Positions 28,627-38,252 of a stretch of DNA of 64,000 nt are shown piece after piece. The stretch lies in contig NZ_QKZL01000008.1 in assembly GCF_003253995.1 (NCBI RefSeq), positions 62,001 through 126,000 on the forward strand, in the 5' to 3' direction. This stretch comes from Palleronia aestuarii. GTDB taxonomy: Bacteria > Pseudomonadota > Alphaproteobacteria > Rhodobacterales > Rhodobacteraceae. A program made the translations under genes and the position numbers. How positions within the stretch are numbered: position 1 is the first letter of the stretch; the number at the start of each line of letters is the position of its first letter. The notes under the pieces were generated by a model. It ran no database searches and was not told the DNA's origin. It saw only the letters and a list, made by a program, of their open reading frames with translations.

Positions 28627-29787
28627 TTACCTCGGTACGAACGGCCCCGATCCGTGGCAAAGCCGTCCGTGCTCCTGCAGCGCGAAGCGATCGGTCATGC
28701 CGGCGATGTAGTCGGCGACGATCCGGGCAAGCGCGGTCTCGCCCTCGGCCTCCTCCACGTCCTTTCGCCATTGTTTCGGCAGCAGGTCGGTCCGCTCCAT
28801 GAAGAGCGGGAAGAGGTCGTGGACGACCTCCGTCACCTCGCGCCGCATCGCGACCACGCCCGGTGCGCGGTACATCCGCTCGAACAGAAAGCGACGGATC
28901 ACCTGCAGGTCGCGCCAGACCGGATCCGAAAACCGGATGATCCCCCGTCCCGCATGCCGTACCTCTTCCGACGAGATCGGATCGAGCGCCGCAAGCCGGA
29001 TCCGCGCCTCCGCGATGACGTCCTCGACAAGCACGCCGAAGAAGCGGCGCAGCGCCTCGTGCCGACGGCGATAATAGTTCAAGTCGGGATAGATCCGATC
29101 CACCTCCGCGAAGCAACCGTCGAGGAGCGGCAGGTCCGCCAGCTCATCGGTGGAGAAGAGTTCGGCCCGCAGGCCGTCATGCAAATCGTGATGGTTGTAG
29201 GCCACGTCGTCGGCGAGCGCCGCGACCTGCGCCTCCGCGCTCGCGAAGGTGGAAAGCTCCAGATCGTGCCGGGCGTCGTACTCTGCGAGCGCATAGGGTA
29301 CGGGCGCGTCTACGGGACCGTTATGCTTCGCGATCCCCTCGAGCGTTTCCCAAGTGAGATTGAGCCCGTCGAATTCCGCGTAATGCCGCTCGAGCGAGGT
29401 CACGATGCGGATCGCCTGCGCGTTGTGATCGAACCCACCATGCGGCGCCATCAGGGCCGAGAGCGCCTCCTCCCCGGTATGGCCGAAGGGTGGATGGCCC
29501 AGGTCATGGGCGAGCGCCACGGCCTCGGTCAGCTCCGAATTGAGGCCCAGGACGCCGGCGATCGTGCGCGCGACCTGCGCGACTTCGATCGAATGGGTGA
29601 GACGCGTGCGGAAGTAGTCGCCTTCGTGCTCGATGAAGACCTGCGTCTTGTGTTTCAGTCTCCGGAAAGCGGAGGCATGGATGATCCGGTCGCGATCGCG
29701 CTGGAAACACGAACGGAAGGTACTCTCTTCCTCGGGATAGAGGCGGCCGCGACTTTCCTCGGGCCGCGCCGCGAAACGCGCCTGCAT
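28627..29787 (-). CDS. dgt: Deoxyguanosinetriphosphate triphosphohydrolase-like protein
   Basis: 386 residues. HD-superfamily enzyme expected to cleave dNTPs to deoxynucleosides and triphosphate. Seen: FRRLKHKTQVF, TRLTHSIEVAQVARTIA (first His), ALAHDLGHPPFGHTGEEAL (HD pair) and a later Asp in AALADDVAYNHHD. The short type 2 form common in alphaproteobacteria. Divergent from erpA with only 74 bases between starts. In many relatives argS follows directly; here two genes intervene. Confidence 0.93.
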   Translation of the reverse strand: MQARFAARPEESRGRLYPEEESTFRSCFQRDRDRIIHASAFRRLKHKTQVFIEHEGDYFRTRLTHSIEVAQVARTIAGVLGLNSELTEAVALAHDLGHPPFGHTGEEALSALMAPHGGFDHNAQAIRIVTSLERHYAEFDGLNLTWETLEGIAKHNGPVDAPVPYALAEYDARHDLELSTFASAEAQVAALADDVAYNHHDLHDGLRAELFSTDELADLPLLDGCFAEVDRIYPDLNYYRRRHEALRRFFGVLVEDVIAEARIRLAALDPISSEEVRHAGRGIIRFSDPVWRDLQVIRRFLFERMYRAPGVVAMRREVTEVVHDLFPLFMERTDLLPKQWRKDVEEAEGETALARIVADYIAGMTDRFALQEHGRLCHGSGPFVPR

Positions 29788-29799
29788 GCTTCACCCACC

Positions 29800-29828
29800 T
29801 TGTTGATGCCAACACCCCTCCTTATATT
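29800..29828 (+). promoter_or_regulatory. erpA: Putative promoter for erpA
   Basis: TTGTTG (29800-29805), 17 bases, then TATATT (29823-29828), giving a leader of about 26 bases before the ATG at 29862. This is one of the better promoter matches in the window. Confidence 0.45.
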
Positions 29829-29861
29829 CCGATCGCATCCGGGCCGCATGTGGAACACAAG

Positions 29862-30185
29862 ATGAACCTGCCTCCGAAAGTCACCGATCGCGCCTTCGAC
29901 CGCCTCGCGGAGATCGGGGCAGCTGCCGATGGCCAGGCCCTGCGCGTCGCCGTCGAGGGCGGCGGTTGCTCTGGCTTCCAGTACGAGATCAAGCTCGACG
30001 CTCCGGCGGAGGACGATCTCGTGCTCGAGAAGAACGGAGAGAAAGTGTTAGTCGATAGCGTGTCACTCCCGTTCCTCGCGGGCGCCGTGATCGATTTCAG
30101 CGAAGAACTGATCGGGGCGCGCTTCGTGATCGACAACCCGAACGCCACCTCCTCCTGCGGCTGCGGGACCTCTTTCTCGCTCTAG
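29862..30185 (+). CDS. erpA: A-type iron-sulfur carrier (ErpA/IscA family)
   Basis: 107 residues. Delivers Fe-S clusters to apoproteins. The three ligand cysteines are present: C36 (GGGCSGFQYE), C99 and C101 (SSCGCGTSF). A GTG at 29850 would add four residues; the ATG at 29862 fits the family N-terminus. Assignment as ErpA rather than IscA or SufA rests on sequence feel and the lack of isc or suf neighbours. Confidence 0.9.
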   Translation: MNLPPKVTDRAFDRLAEIGAAADGQALRVAVEGGGCSGFQYEIKLDAPAEDDLVLEKNGEKVLVDSVSLPFLAGAVIDFSEELIGARFVIDNPNATSSCGCGTSFSL

Positions 30186-30346
30186 CCAGCCCTGCTTTAT
30201 CCAAGTCGTTCGGACTTGCTGCGAGGACGGTATGACACCCTTTGCCAGCGTGAGATGAATGAAGGACCTGGCGGCGTACATATGGCTCCGCGATGCTTGT
30301 AAGCCCCCTGCACCTGCGACAGAAGGGCGGTTCGGAGGTGCGACGG

Positions 30347-31126
30347 ATGAAGATCGCGACATTCAACATCAATGGGGTCAAGGCGCGCCTCGACACGCTG
30401 TGCGGCTGGCTGCGTGACGCCGCGCCCGACGTGGCGCTCCTGCAGGAGATAAAGTCGACGGACGAGACCTTCCCCAGGGAGCAGCTCGAGGATCTAGGCT
30501 ACACCGTCGAGACCCATGGTCAGAAGGGGTTCAACGGGGTCGCGATCCTGTCGAAGCTTCCGCTCGAGGACGTGGTCAGGGGGCTTCCCGGCGACGAGGA
30601 CGACGCGCAGGCGCGCTATATCGAGGCGACGGTGACGGGTACGCGCTCCGTACGCGTCTGCGGCATTTATCTGCCGAACGGCAATCCCGCGCCGGGGCCG
30701 AAATACGAGTACAAGCTTGCCTGGCTCGACCGGTTGGAGGTCAGAATGAGGGACGTGCTCCGGCTCGAGGAGCCGGCCGTCTTTTCGGGCGACTACAACG
30801 TAATACCGCAAGACGAAGACGCCGCTCGCCCAGAGGCATGGCGCGAAGACGCGCTTGCGTTGCCGCAAAGCCGTGCGGCCTTCCGAAGGCTCCTCGCGCT
30901 TGGGTTCACCGACGCCCTCCGGGCGGAAACGCAGAGGCCGGGCCTCTATACGTTCTGGGATTATCAGGCCGGCGCTTGGGATCGCGATCTCGGCATCCGG
31001 ATCGATCACCACCTCCTCACCCCTCAGGCAGCCGACCTGGCGCGATCGGCATGGGTGGAGAAGGACATCCGCGGTCGGGAAAAGCCGTCCGACCATGTAC
31101 CTGTCTGGATCGAACTCGACGTCTGA
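30347..31126 (+). CDS. xth: Exodeoxyribonuclease III
   Basis: 259 residues, AP endonuclease/3'-5' exonuclease of base-excision repair. Motifs: MKIATFNINGVKARL start, LLQEIKSTDETFP (metal-binding Glu), GDYNVIPQDEDA, RIDHHLLTP, and SDHVPVWIEL with the catalytic His. GGAGG 8 bases before the ATG at 30347 fixes the start; an upstream ATG at 30293 is not supported. Together with UvrA nearby this makes a small DNA-repair neighbourhood. Confidence 0.95.
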   Translation: MKIATFNINGVKARLDTLCGWLRDAAPDVALLQEIKSTDETFPREQLEDLGYTVETHGQKGFNGVAILSKLPLEDVVRGLPGDEDDAQARYIEATVTGTRSVRVCGIYLPNGNPAPGPKYEYKLAWLDRLEVRMRDVLRLEEPAVFSGDYNVIPQDEDAARPEAWREDALALPQSRAAFRRLLALGFTDALRAETQRPGLYTFWDYQAGAWDRDLGIRIDHHLLTPQAADLARSAWVEKDIRGREKPSDHVPVWIELDV

Positions 31127-31178
31127 ACGGCAGGCGACGACGTTTCGTCAGTCTATACATAGGGTTGACCGAGAACGC

Positions 31179-31188
31179 TCACATGTGA
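31179..31188. promoter_or_regulatory. Palindrome TCACATGTGA before the membrane-protein gene
   Basis: A perfect 10-base palindrome 48 bases before the gene, just downstream of a TTGACC (31165-31170) and upstream of TTATAA (31205-31210), in a clearly A+T-rich gap. Could be an operator; this is inference from position and symmetry only. Confidence 0.25.
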
Positions 31189-31235
31189 AATTAATGCAAA
31201 CCTTTTATAACGATTGCCCGGAGCTTTGTTCGCTC

Positions 31236-31994
31236 ATGACCAATACCGCCTTTTCCCCCGACCGTTCACCTTCGAAAGGATTCTCCGCCATCGCTTGGTA
31301 TCGCAGCGCGCCGGTACATCTTCAGTTTGCCGGCGTCACTACCTGTCTGATCGCACTCGTGATGATTGCCTCGACCACGACGCTCGTAATCCATCGCGAG
31401 GTCGGTACGCATGCGACTGCGTTGCTGCACAAGGCATTCTGGGTCGATCAGGAAACGAACATCGCGACGCTCTTCGCTTTCAGCCTCCTTGCAATGGCAA
31501 GCCTACTGACCAGCGTCCTGGCATTCTTCAAGGTCATGACGGGTGAGCGGTGGCGTTTCTACTGGGTCGCACTTGGCGCAATTCTTCTCTTCATGGCCTA
31601 TGACGAGGCTGCTCAGGTACATGAGAAGTTGGGGCCGCCGATTCGGCAACTCACCGGCGCGAGCGGAGCGCTCTATTTCGCCTGGGTCATCCCCGGCATG
31701 ATCGGCGTACTCGGGATCGCGGGGATCTATTTGAGGATGGTGCTGTCGCTCCCCGCATATCAGCGAAACCTGATCTTGGTCTCCGGTGCTGTCTTCGTCT
31801 TCGGTGCCATCGGGATGGAGATGGTTGGCAGCTTTATTTTCGACGGGATCGGGCGCTACACCGTCGCCTACGCCATCGCCACGACGCTGGAAGAAACATT
31901 CGAGATGCTCGGCGTGATGATTTTCTGCACTGCGATCCTGAGCCTGATCGAAGCGACCCCGCTCGCCCAATCGTTCAGGCGGCGTCCCACCTGA
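31236..31994 (+). CDS. Unrecognised multi-pass membrane protein with DE-x4-HE motif
   Basis: 252 residues with about six hydrophobic segments (roughly residues 31-53, 80-100, 107-122, 146-165, 178-200, 215-238). Between the third and fourth segments lies AYDEAAQVHEKLGPPI, an acidic/His cluster (Asp-Glu, four residues, His-Glu) that could bind a metal or be catalytic. Further charged residues in TTLEETFEM sit at the start of the last segment. No signal peptide and no family I can name. Base composition is visibly lower in G+C than xth and uvrA on either side. GGAG lies 12 bases before the ATG at 31236; an in-frame ATG at 31194 is possible. Confidence 0.75.
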   Translation: MTNTAFSPDRSPSKGFSAIAWYRSAPVHLQFAGVTTCLIALVMIASTTTLVIHREVGTHATALLHKAFWVDQETNIATLFAFSLLAMASLLTSVLAFFKVMTGERWRFYWVALGAILLFMAYDEAAQVHEKLGPPIRQLTGASGALYFAWVIPGMIGVLGIAGIYLRMVLSLPAYQRNLILVSGAVFVFGAIGMEMVGSFIFDGIGRYTVAYAIATTLEETFEMLGVMIFCTAILSLIEATPLAQSFRRRPT

Positions 31995-32002
31995 CCGGCC
32001 GT

Positions 32003-32030
32003 GAAAAGGTGCGGCGGATCATTCCGCCGC
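32003..32030 (-). terminator. Rho-independent terminator overlapping the uvrA stop
   Basis: On the minus strand GCGGCGGA (32023-32030), a 4-base loop, TCCGCCGC (32011-32018), then ACC and TTTT (32004-32007). The uvrA TGA (32019-32021) lies in the loop, so the coding end is itself part of the hairpin. It also separates uvrA from the converging membrane-protein gene. Confidence 0.75.
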
Positions 32031-34877
32031 GACCTTGCGGGCATCCAGCATCGGCTTGAGATATCGACCGGTGTGGCTTTCGGCGACTTCGGCGACTGCC
32101 TCGGGTGAACCCGTCGCGACGACGCGGCCGCCGCCGTCGCCGCCTTCCGGCCCGATATCGATGAGCCAGTCGGCGGTCTTAATGACATCCAGGTTGTGTT
32201 CGATCACCACCACGGAATTGCCCTGTTCGACGAGCTCGTGCAGCACCTCAAGCAGCTTCCTGACATCCTCGAAGTGCAGCCCCGTCGTCGGTTCATCGAG
32301 GATGTAGAGCGTCCGGCCCGTGGAACGCTTCGCGAGTTCCTTAGACAGTTTCACGCGCTGCGCTTCCCCGCCCGAGAGCGTCGTCGCCTGCTGACCCACT
32401 CGGATATACCCCAGGCCCACGCGAACGAGCGCATCCATCTTCTCCCGTATCGACGGAACCGCCTTGAAGAAACCCTGCGCATCCTCGACCGTCATATCAA
32501 GAACTTCGGCGATGCTCTTGCCCTTAAACCGAATTTCCAAAGTTTCGCGGTTGTAGCGTGCCCCGCCGCAGGTCTCGCAGGTGACGTAGACGTCCGGCAG
32601 AAAGTGCATCTCGATCTTGATGACGCCATCGCCCTCGCAGGCCTCGCACCGGCCGCCCTTCACGTTGAAACTGAACCGTCCCGGCTTGTAGCCTCGCGCC
32701 TTCGCCTCCGGCAGCCCGGCGAACCAGTCGCGGATCGGTGTGAAGGCCCCGGTATAGGTCGCTGGGTTCGAGCGCGGCGTGCGTCCGATCGGACGCTGGT
32801 CGATGTCGATGACCTTATCGAGATGTTCGAGCCCCTTGATCGTTTCGCAAGGCGCGGGCGTCTGCCGCGCGCCGTTGAGCCGCATGGAGGCGGTCTTGAA
32901 GAGCGTCTCGATCGTGAGCGTCGACTTTCCTCCTCCGGAAACGCCTGTCACGCAGACGAACTTGCCCAACGGAAAATCGACGGTGAGCCCGTTGAGATTG
33001 TTGCCGGTGGCTTTTACCACGGTGATCTTCTTCTTGGTGCCCTTGCGCCGCGTCGCAGGCACTGCGATCTCCCGTCTCCCGGCGAGGTAATCGCCGGTCA
33101 GGCTCTGCGGCTGGTCCATGATCTCTTCGGGCGTTCCGTGTGCCACGACCGCGCCGCCATGGACGCCCGCGCCGGGGCCGAAATCGAAGACGTAATCGGC
33201 TTCCCGTATCGCCTCCTCATCGTGTTCCACCACGATCACGGTATTGCCCTGGTCGCGCAGGTTCTTCAGCGTCGTGAGGAGGCGGTCGTTATCGCGCTGA
33301 TGCAGGCCGATGGACGGTTCGTCGAGCACGTAGAGCACGCCGGTCAGACCCGACCCGATTTGCGACGCGAGTCGGATCCGCTGGCTTTCGCCGCCCGAGA
33401 GCGTTCCGGCATTGCGGGATAGCGTAAGATATTCAAGGCCCACATTGTTGAGGAAGCCTAGGCGCTCCCGGATCTCCTTCAGGATCGCGCGGGCGATCTC
33501 GTTCTTCTGCCGGCTGAGCGATGCGGGCACGGTCTCGCACCAATCGGCGGCTTCGCGGATCGACATCTGCACTACCTGGCCGACGTGGAGGCCCGCGATC
33601 TTCACCGCTAGCGCTTCGGGGCGAAGGCGGTAGCCGTCGCAGGCGCCGCAGGGGCGGTTGTTCTGGTAGCGTTCGAATTCTTCGCGGATCCAGGCTGAAT
33701 CCGTCTCCCGGTAACGCCGTTCCATGTTGGGGATTACCCCCTCGAAAGGACGCGAAACGTTGTAGACCCGCCCCCCCTCGTCGTAGCGGAAGGCGATCTC
33801 TTCCTTGCCCGATCCGTGAAGGAAGACCTGCTGCGCGGTCTCGGGAACATCCTTCCAGCGGGCGGAGGCCGGAAAGCCGTAATGCTTTGCGATCGCCTCG
33901 ATCGTCTGGGTGAAATAGGGCGACTTGCCCTTCCGCCACGGCGCGAGCGCCCCGTCGCCGAGCTTCAGGTTCTGGTCCGGCACCACGAGACGTTCGTCGA
34001 AGAAGAGTTCCACACCCAGCCCGTCGCAGACCGGGCAGGCCCCAAAGGGCGCGTTGAACGAAAAGAGCCTCGGCTCGATCTCCGGAATGGTGAAGCCGGA
34101 AACGGGGCAGGCGAAATTCTCCGAGAACGTGATCCGCTCGGGCTCCCCCTCCTTCGGCGCCGTCTCGAGGATGGCGATCCCGTCGGCGAGGTCGAGCGCG
34201 GTGCGGAACGAGTCGGCGAGACGCGTCTCCACCCCTTCGCGCACGACGATCCGGTCAACCACCACGTCGATGTCGTGGCGGAACTTCTTGTCGAGCGTAG
34301 GCGGCTGGTCGAGTTCGTGGAACTGCCCGTCGACCTTCACCCGCTGGAATCCCTGCTTGCGAAGCTCCAGGAACTCCTTGCGGTACTCGCCCTTCCGGTC
34401 GCGAATGATGGGCGCGAGGAGATAGCCGCGCGTCCCCTCCTCCATCGCCATGACCCGGTCGACCATGTCCTGCACCTGCTGCGCCTCGATGGGCAGCCCG
34501 GTCGCGGGAGAATAAGGCGTGCCGACCCGGGCGAAGAGGAGGCGGAGATAGTCGTAGATCTCCGTCACGGTGCCGACCGTGGAGCGCGGGTTCTTCGAGG
34601 TGGTCTTCTGCTCGATGGAAATCGCAGGGGAAAGGCCCGAGATGTGATCCACGTCGGGCTTCTGCATCATGTCGAGGAACTGACGGGCATAGGCCGAGAG
34701 CGATTCCACATAGCGGCGCTGGCCCTCGGCATATATCGTATCGAAGGCGAGAGACGACTTTCCCGAACCCGAGAGGCCCGTAATCACGACCAACTGGTCG
34801 CGCGGAATGTCGACGTCTATGCCCTTGAGGTTATGCTCCCGCGCCCCGCGGATTTCGATGAACTTCTGTTCCGGCAT
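32019..34877 (-). CDS. uvrA: UvrABC excinuclease subunit A
   Basis: 952 residues. Damage-sensing ATPase of nucleotide excision repair. Two ABC modules: Walker A GLSGSGKS at residues 34-41 and a second, [10 protein letters not shown], in the C-terminal half. Signature sequences [16 protein letters not shown] and [15 protein letters not shown]. Zinc modules CPVSGF...CPVCDG and CEACEGDG...CETCGG. No GTTC-N7-GTTC (the Rhodobacter-type LexA box) is seen upstream. Confidence 0.98.
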   Translation of the reverse strand: MPEQKFIEIRGAREHNLKGIDVDIPRDQLVVITGLSGSGKSSLAFDTIYAEGQRRYVESLSAYARQFLDMMQKPDVDHISGLSPAISIEQKTTSKNPRSTVGTVTEIYDYLRLLFARVGTPYSPATGLPIEAQQVQDMVDRVMAMEEGTRGYLLAPIIRDRKGEYRKEFLELRKQGFQRVKVDGQFHELDQPPTLDKKFRHDIDVVVDRIVVREGVETRLADSFRTALDLADGIAILETAPKEGEPERITFSENFACPVSGFTIPEIEPRLFSFNAPFGACPVCDGLGVELFFDERLVVPDQNLKLGDGALAPWRKGKSPYFTQTIEAIAKHYGFPASARWKDVPETAQQVFLHGSGKEEIAFRYDEGGRVYNVSRPFEGVIPNMERRYRETDSAWIREEFERYQNNRPCGACDGYRLRPEALAVKIAGLHVGQVVQMSIREAADWCETVPASLSRQKNEIARAILKEIRERLGFLNNVGLEYLTLSRNAGTLSGGESQRIRLASQIGSGLTGVLYVLDEPSIGLHQRDNDRLLTTLKNLRDQGNTVIVVEHDEEAIREADYVFDFGPGAGVHGGAVVAHGTPEEIMDQPQSLTGDYLAGRREIAVPATRRKGTKKKITVVKATGNNLNGLTVDFPLGKFVCVTGVSGGGKSTLTIETLFKTASMRLNGARQTPAPCETIKGLEHLDKVIDIDQRPIGRTPRSNPATYTGAFTPIRDWFAGLPEAKARGYKPGRFSFNVKGGRCEACEGDGVIKIEMHFLPDVYVTCETCGGARYNRETLEIRFKGKSIAEVLDMTVEDAQGFFKAVPSIREKMDALVRVGLGYIRVGQQATTLSGGEAQRVKLSKELAKRSTGRTLYILDEPTTGLHFEDVRKLLEVLHELVEQGNSVVVIEHNLDVIKTADWLIDIGPEGGDGGGRVVATGSPEAVAEVAESHTGRYLKPMLDARKVAAE

Positions 34878-34910
34878 GACCCCGCCTTCCGTCGATTCCG
34901 GGAAGGCTCT

Positions 34911-34939
34911 CGTATAGACGCCGGTGCGGGGAATGCCAA
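34911..34939 (-). promoter_or_regulatory. uvrA: Putative promoter for uvrA
   Basis: Minus strand TTGGCA (34934-34939), 17 bases, TATACG (34911-34916), giving a leader of about 27 bases to the uvrA ATG at 34877. Good match and spacing. Confidence 0.5.
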
Positions 34940-34949
34940 ACGCGATCGC

Positions 34950-36182
34950 CTAGCGCTTGGTGGTGGTCGCAGCCTTGGCAGGAACGGTCCGCGACCCCGC
35001 CCGCGGCTCCTGCGACACCGCGCCGCGCGACTGCATCCGCGCATGTGCCCACGCCGCGAGCCAGAGCGACGCCGTCGCGGCGACGAGCACGAGGGAGCGG
35101 ACAAATTCCGTCATGTCCGTATGCTCCACGAGGATCCCCATCGCGTAGAAGACGAGCAGGTGGAACGAGAAGACATGGAGTGAATGCTGTCCGAGAAACA
35201 CCAGCGCAGGACGGGAGAAGAGCCAGCGGATCGCGCCGGAAAGCCCCCTGACCCAGGCGGCACGATCGGTCACGCCCGCGTTGAGAAGCCAGACAATAAC
35301 GAAGGCATCGAGCGCGAAGGCCGCGACATAGATCGTCGAGAGCGTGGAGCGCTCGTTCAGATTCCGCACGAGGTCTCTGGTGAAGAAATCGGCGGGGAAT
35401 ACGCCGTTTCCGAGCGACAGCTTGTAGATCGCGAGCAGGATGATCCCGGTACCGGCGATAAGAAAGGCGAGGCGATAGCCGGGCGCGGACAGGACAGACA
35501 GGTCCAGCCGCCCCTGTGCCATCCGGAACCCGAAGAAGAGGCCGACGAAGAACAGGACCTGCCAGCCGAGAAGATTGAAGTAGATGCCGAAGGTGACGGG
35601 CACGCCGGCCACCCGCAGGCCGTTCTGCGCCAGGTTCATGAGAAATCCCGCGAGCGCCGTCTGCGCGGCGAGCCAGCAGACACCGACGAGTGCCCAGAAG
35701 GCGGGGTCCTTGCCCTCGTGAAGCCAGCGGAAGGCCAGCGGAACGAAGACCATGAACCCGATATACATGGGCAGGATGCCCATATGCATCGACGACGAGG
35801 TGAAGACGAGGCTGGTCATCGTGAAGACGATCGGCTCTCGCGCGTAGGGTGCAAGGACGTTCGGAACCGCCGCGCCGAGAAGCAGTGCGGAGGCAAGGAA
35901 GATGAAGATCAGCCCGGCATGATGGGAGTAGATCGTCCGGATCCGCGCCCAGATCGCACGCGTCGCGGTGGAGGGATCGTCCGACCTGAGGAACTTCTTG
36001 CCGTAGACGAGGCCCACGACCATCCCGGAGATGAAGACGAAGCCCTGCGCATCCTCGACCCAGCCCACGACATGGTGGTTGTAGCGGCCGATCGTCGTGC
36101 CGAGGATCCCGTTGAAATGGACGATCCCCATGAAGAGGAGGAAGAAGCCCCTAAAGCCGTCGATAATGTAAAGCCGCCCCAT
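34950..36182 (-). CDS. OpgC-like membrane acyltransferase
   Basis: 410 residues with about ten membrane helices and the OpgC family lead MGRLYIIDGFRGFFLLFMGIVH. OpgC proteins add succinyl or similar groups to periplasmic glucans; the substrate here is unknown and no opgGH lies nearby. VFLGQHSLHVFSFHLL near the end carries conserved His residues. Ends in a basic Thr/Lys tail. The start is placed at ATG 36182, where GGAGG ends 6 bases upstream; longer readings to 36221 would start inside the likely promoter. Confidence 0.85.
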   Translation of the reverse strand: MGRLYIIDGFRGFFLLFMGIVHFNGILGTTIGRYNHHVVGWVEDAQGFVFISGMVVGLVYGKKFLRSDDPSTATRAIWARIRTIYSHHAGLIFIFLASALLLGAAVPNVLAPYAREPIVFTMTSLVFTSSSMHMGILPMYIGFMVFVPLAFRWLHEGKDPAFWALVGVCWLAAQTALAGFLMNLAQNGLRVAGVPVTFGIYFNLLGWQVLFFVGLFFGFRMAQGRLDLSVLSAPGYRLAFLIAGTGIILLAIYKLSLGNGVFPADFFTRDLVRNLNERSTLSTIYVAAFALDAFVIVWLLNAGVTDRAAWVRGLSGAIRWLFSRPALVFLGQHSLHVFSFHLLVFYAMGILVEHTDMTEFVRSLVLVAATASLWLAAWAHARMQSRGAVSQEPRAGSRTVPAKAATTTKR

Positions 36183-36219
36183 GGGCATCCTCCGATACAT
36201 GCGCATGGACGCGGCATTC

Positions 36220-36248
36220 ACTTAGGTCATACGCCAGAGGCGCGGCAA
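36220..36248 (-). promoter_or_regulatory. Putative promoter for the OpgC-like gene
   Basis: Minus strand TTGCCG (36243-36248), 17 bases, CTAAGT (36220-36225), about 38 bases before the ATG at 36182. The rest of the 235-base gap to 36417 holds no gene. Confidence 0.35.
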
Positions 36249-36417
36249 GCCCTCCCGAGCGGATCCTGCCGTTCATTCCCTGTCGCAACCGTCAAACTGC
36301 TGTGACGTGGAACCGCTACTAACGTCTCGGACGAGATAGACGTCGTCCCGCTCTCGTTATACGTGAATATCGGATCCGCTTACCCGCTGCCGCGCCGTTC
36401 CCGAAACCTCGAACGGT

Positions 36418-36996
36418 TCAGGCCGCCGTGCGAACCGCTTTGACAGTCGCGCCGTAGCCGCCCTGATCCATAAAATCCTGTTCCGCCTTCTGCGTCTTGC
36501 GCCCCAGCGCGTCGTTGCGGTACGGGAACCGCCCGAACTCGCGGATGACCTCGCGATGCGCCTTTGCGTGGAGAAGGTTCGACTCCCCCGTCTCGGGCAT
36601 GCGGCTGTGAAAAAGACGTACGGAGCGGTCCTGATCGCTCAGGTTTTCGGAATGCATCAGCGGAAGATAGAAGAATTGCCGCGCGGGCTCGTTTATCCTC
36701 GTGTCCCAATTGCGCGCGATCGCCATCTTCGCCGCCGCGAGCGCGATCGGGTCGAGCGCGAAGGCCTTCGCGTCGCCACGGAACATGTTGCGCGGAAACT
36801 GGTCCGTGACGACGAGATAGGCCAACGTGCCCGTCGGATAGGTCAGCCACAGCGAAAGCCCTCCCTCCGACGCCCTGCGCCAGACCGGCTCGAACCGCTC
36901 CGTGATCGTGGCATCGAGCGCGTCGTCGCGATCGTACCATCCGGAGGGACCGACCTCGTCGATCCAGAAGGCCAGAACCTCTTCCGGCGTGGACAT
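36418..36996 (-). CDS. DUF924 family protein
   Basis: 192 residues, soluble, largely helical, TPR-like. Family sequences: EEVLAFWIDEVGPSGWYDRDDALDATITERF at the start and LVVTDQFPRNMFRGDAKAFALDP in the middle, followed by FFYLPLMHSENLSDQDRSV. Widely conserved in proteobacteria with no settled function. The ATG at 36996 has GGAG 7 bases upstream; the frame is open further but without family sequence. Single gene, between opgC-like and queA, all leftward. Confidence 0.9.
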   Translation of the reverse strand: MSTPEEVLAFWIDEVGPSGWYDRDDALDATITERFEPVWRRASEGGLSLWLTYPTGTLAYLVVTDQFPRNMFRGDAKAFALDPIALAAAKMAIARNWDTRINEPARQFFYLPLMHSENLSDQDRSVRLFHSRMPETGESNLLHAKAHREVIREFGRFPYRNDALGRKTQKAEQDFMDQGGYGATVKAVRTAA

Positions 36997-37134
36997 CTGC
37001 CTGCTCCCATCCTGCTCCCGTTGAGCGAACGTGACGCAAGGCGCGCAGGCTGGCAAGTGCCTCCTACGATCACCGGGCGGTAAAATCCCTGCGTTCGGAC
37101 GCAAATTGCGGGGAAATCCGCGTGCGGGGCCTTG

Positions 37135-38193
37135 TCAGGCGCGCGGGTTACCGCCGCGCGGCAGAAGGAGCGACGCGTCGCCGTAGCTGTAGAAGCGGTA
37201 TGCCCCTGCGATGGCATGGGCGTAGACCGCGCGGATCTCCTCTACACCCAGAAAGGCCGAGACCAGCATCATCAAGGTCGATTTCGGCAAATGGAAATTG
37301 GTGACGAGCCCGTCCGCGACGGCGAAGCGGAAGCCCGGCGTGATGAAGATGTCGGTCGCGCCCTCCCAAGGCTCGATCGCACCCGTCTTCTGAGCTGCGG
37401 TCTCGATCAGGCGCAAGGCCGTCGTGCCCACCGCGATGACCCGTCCGCCGTCCGCCCGCGTCGCCGCGATTTCCGCGGCCGCCTCGGCCGTCACGAGGCC
37501 GCGTTCGGCATGCATCCGGTGCTCTAAGATGTCGTCGACCTTCACCGGAAGGAACGTCCCCGCTCCGACATGGAGCGTGACATAGGTCAGCTCGACGCCC
37601 CGCTCCCTGAGGGCCTTCATCAGCGCATCGTCGAAATGCAGCGATGCGGTCGGCGCGGCCACCGCGCCCGTATGCCTGGCCCAGATCGTCTGATAATCCT
37701 GCATGTCCTGCGCGTCGGCGGGCCGGCGAGCGGCGATATAGGGCGGCAGCGGCATCAGCCCGGCCTCCGCCAGCGCGGCGTCGAACGCCTCTCCCTCGAG
37801 GTTGAACCGTAGCGACACCATTCCGTCGCCGCGCCGGAAGAGCTGCGCGCGGAGCCCCGCGTCGAACGCGATCTCCTCTCCGTCCTCGATCTTTCGCAAA
37901 TGCTTGACGAGGGCGGTCCACCTACCGTCGGGCTCGGGTTCGAGAAGCGTCGCCTCTACCTTCGCCACGTGACCGTCACGCGTCCGGGTTCCGGCGAGGC
38001 GGGCCGGGATCACCCGCGTGTCGTTCAGAACCAGCCTGTCGCCGGGCCGTAGCCAGTCCGGCAAGTCGGAAACCTGCGCATCGGTGATCGCCGCACCCTG
38101 GGCCACGAGCATCCGCGCGCTCGACCGGGGTCGCGCCGGGCGGGTCGCGATGAACTCGTCGGGCAGTTCGAAATCGAATTCGCTCAGTTTCAT
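37135..38193 (-). CDS. queA: tRNA preQ1(34) S-adenosylmethionine ribosyltransferase-isomerase
   Basis: 352 residues. Transfers and rearranges ribose from SAM onto preQ1 at tRNA position 34, giving epoxyqueuosine. Family sequences: [24 protein letters not shown] at the start, [72 protein letters not shown]. Other queuosine genes (often tgt directly downstream) are not adjacent here. Confidence 0.96.
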   Translation of the reverse strand: MKLSEFDFELPDEFIATRPARPRSSARMLVAQGAAITDAQVSDLPDWLRPGDRLVLNDTRVIPARLAGTRTRDGHVAKVEATLLEPEPDGRWTALVKHLRKIEDGEEIAFDAGLRAQLFRRGDGMVSLRFNLEGEAFDAALAEAGLMPLPPYIAARRPADAQDMQDYQTIWARHTGAVAAPTASLHFDDALMKALRERGVELTYVTLHVGAGTFLPVKVDDILEHRMHAERGLVTAEAAAEIAATRADGGRVIAVGTTALRLIETAAQKTGAIEPWEGATDIFITPGFRFAVADGLVTNFHLPKSTLMMLVSAFLGVEEIRAVYAHAIAGAYRFYSYGDASLLLPRGGNPRA

Positions 38194-38252
38194 GGTCCGT
38201 GCCCCTTGTCTCGCGGATGGGGCTTAGCGCCATTCGGAGGCGAGGCGAAGGG

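Noticed and set aside
34878-34949. LexA box upstream of uvrA
   Set aside because: No GTTC-N7-GTTC or its complement is present, so SOS control is not supported by sequence here.
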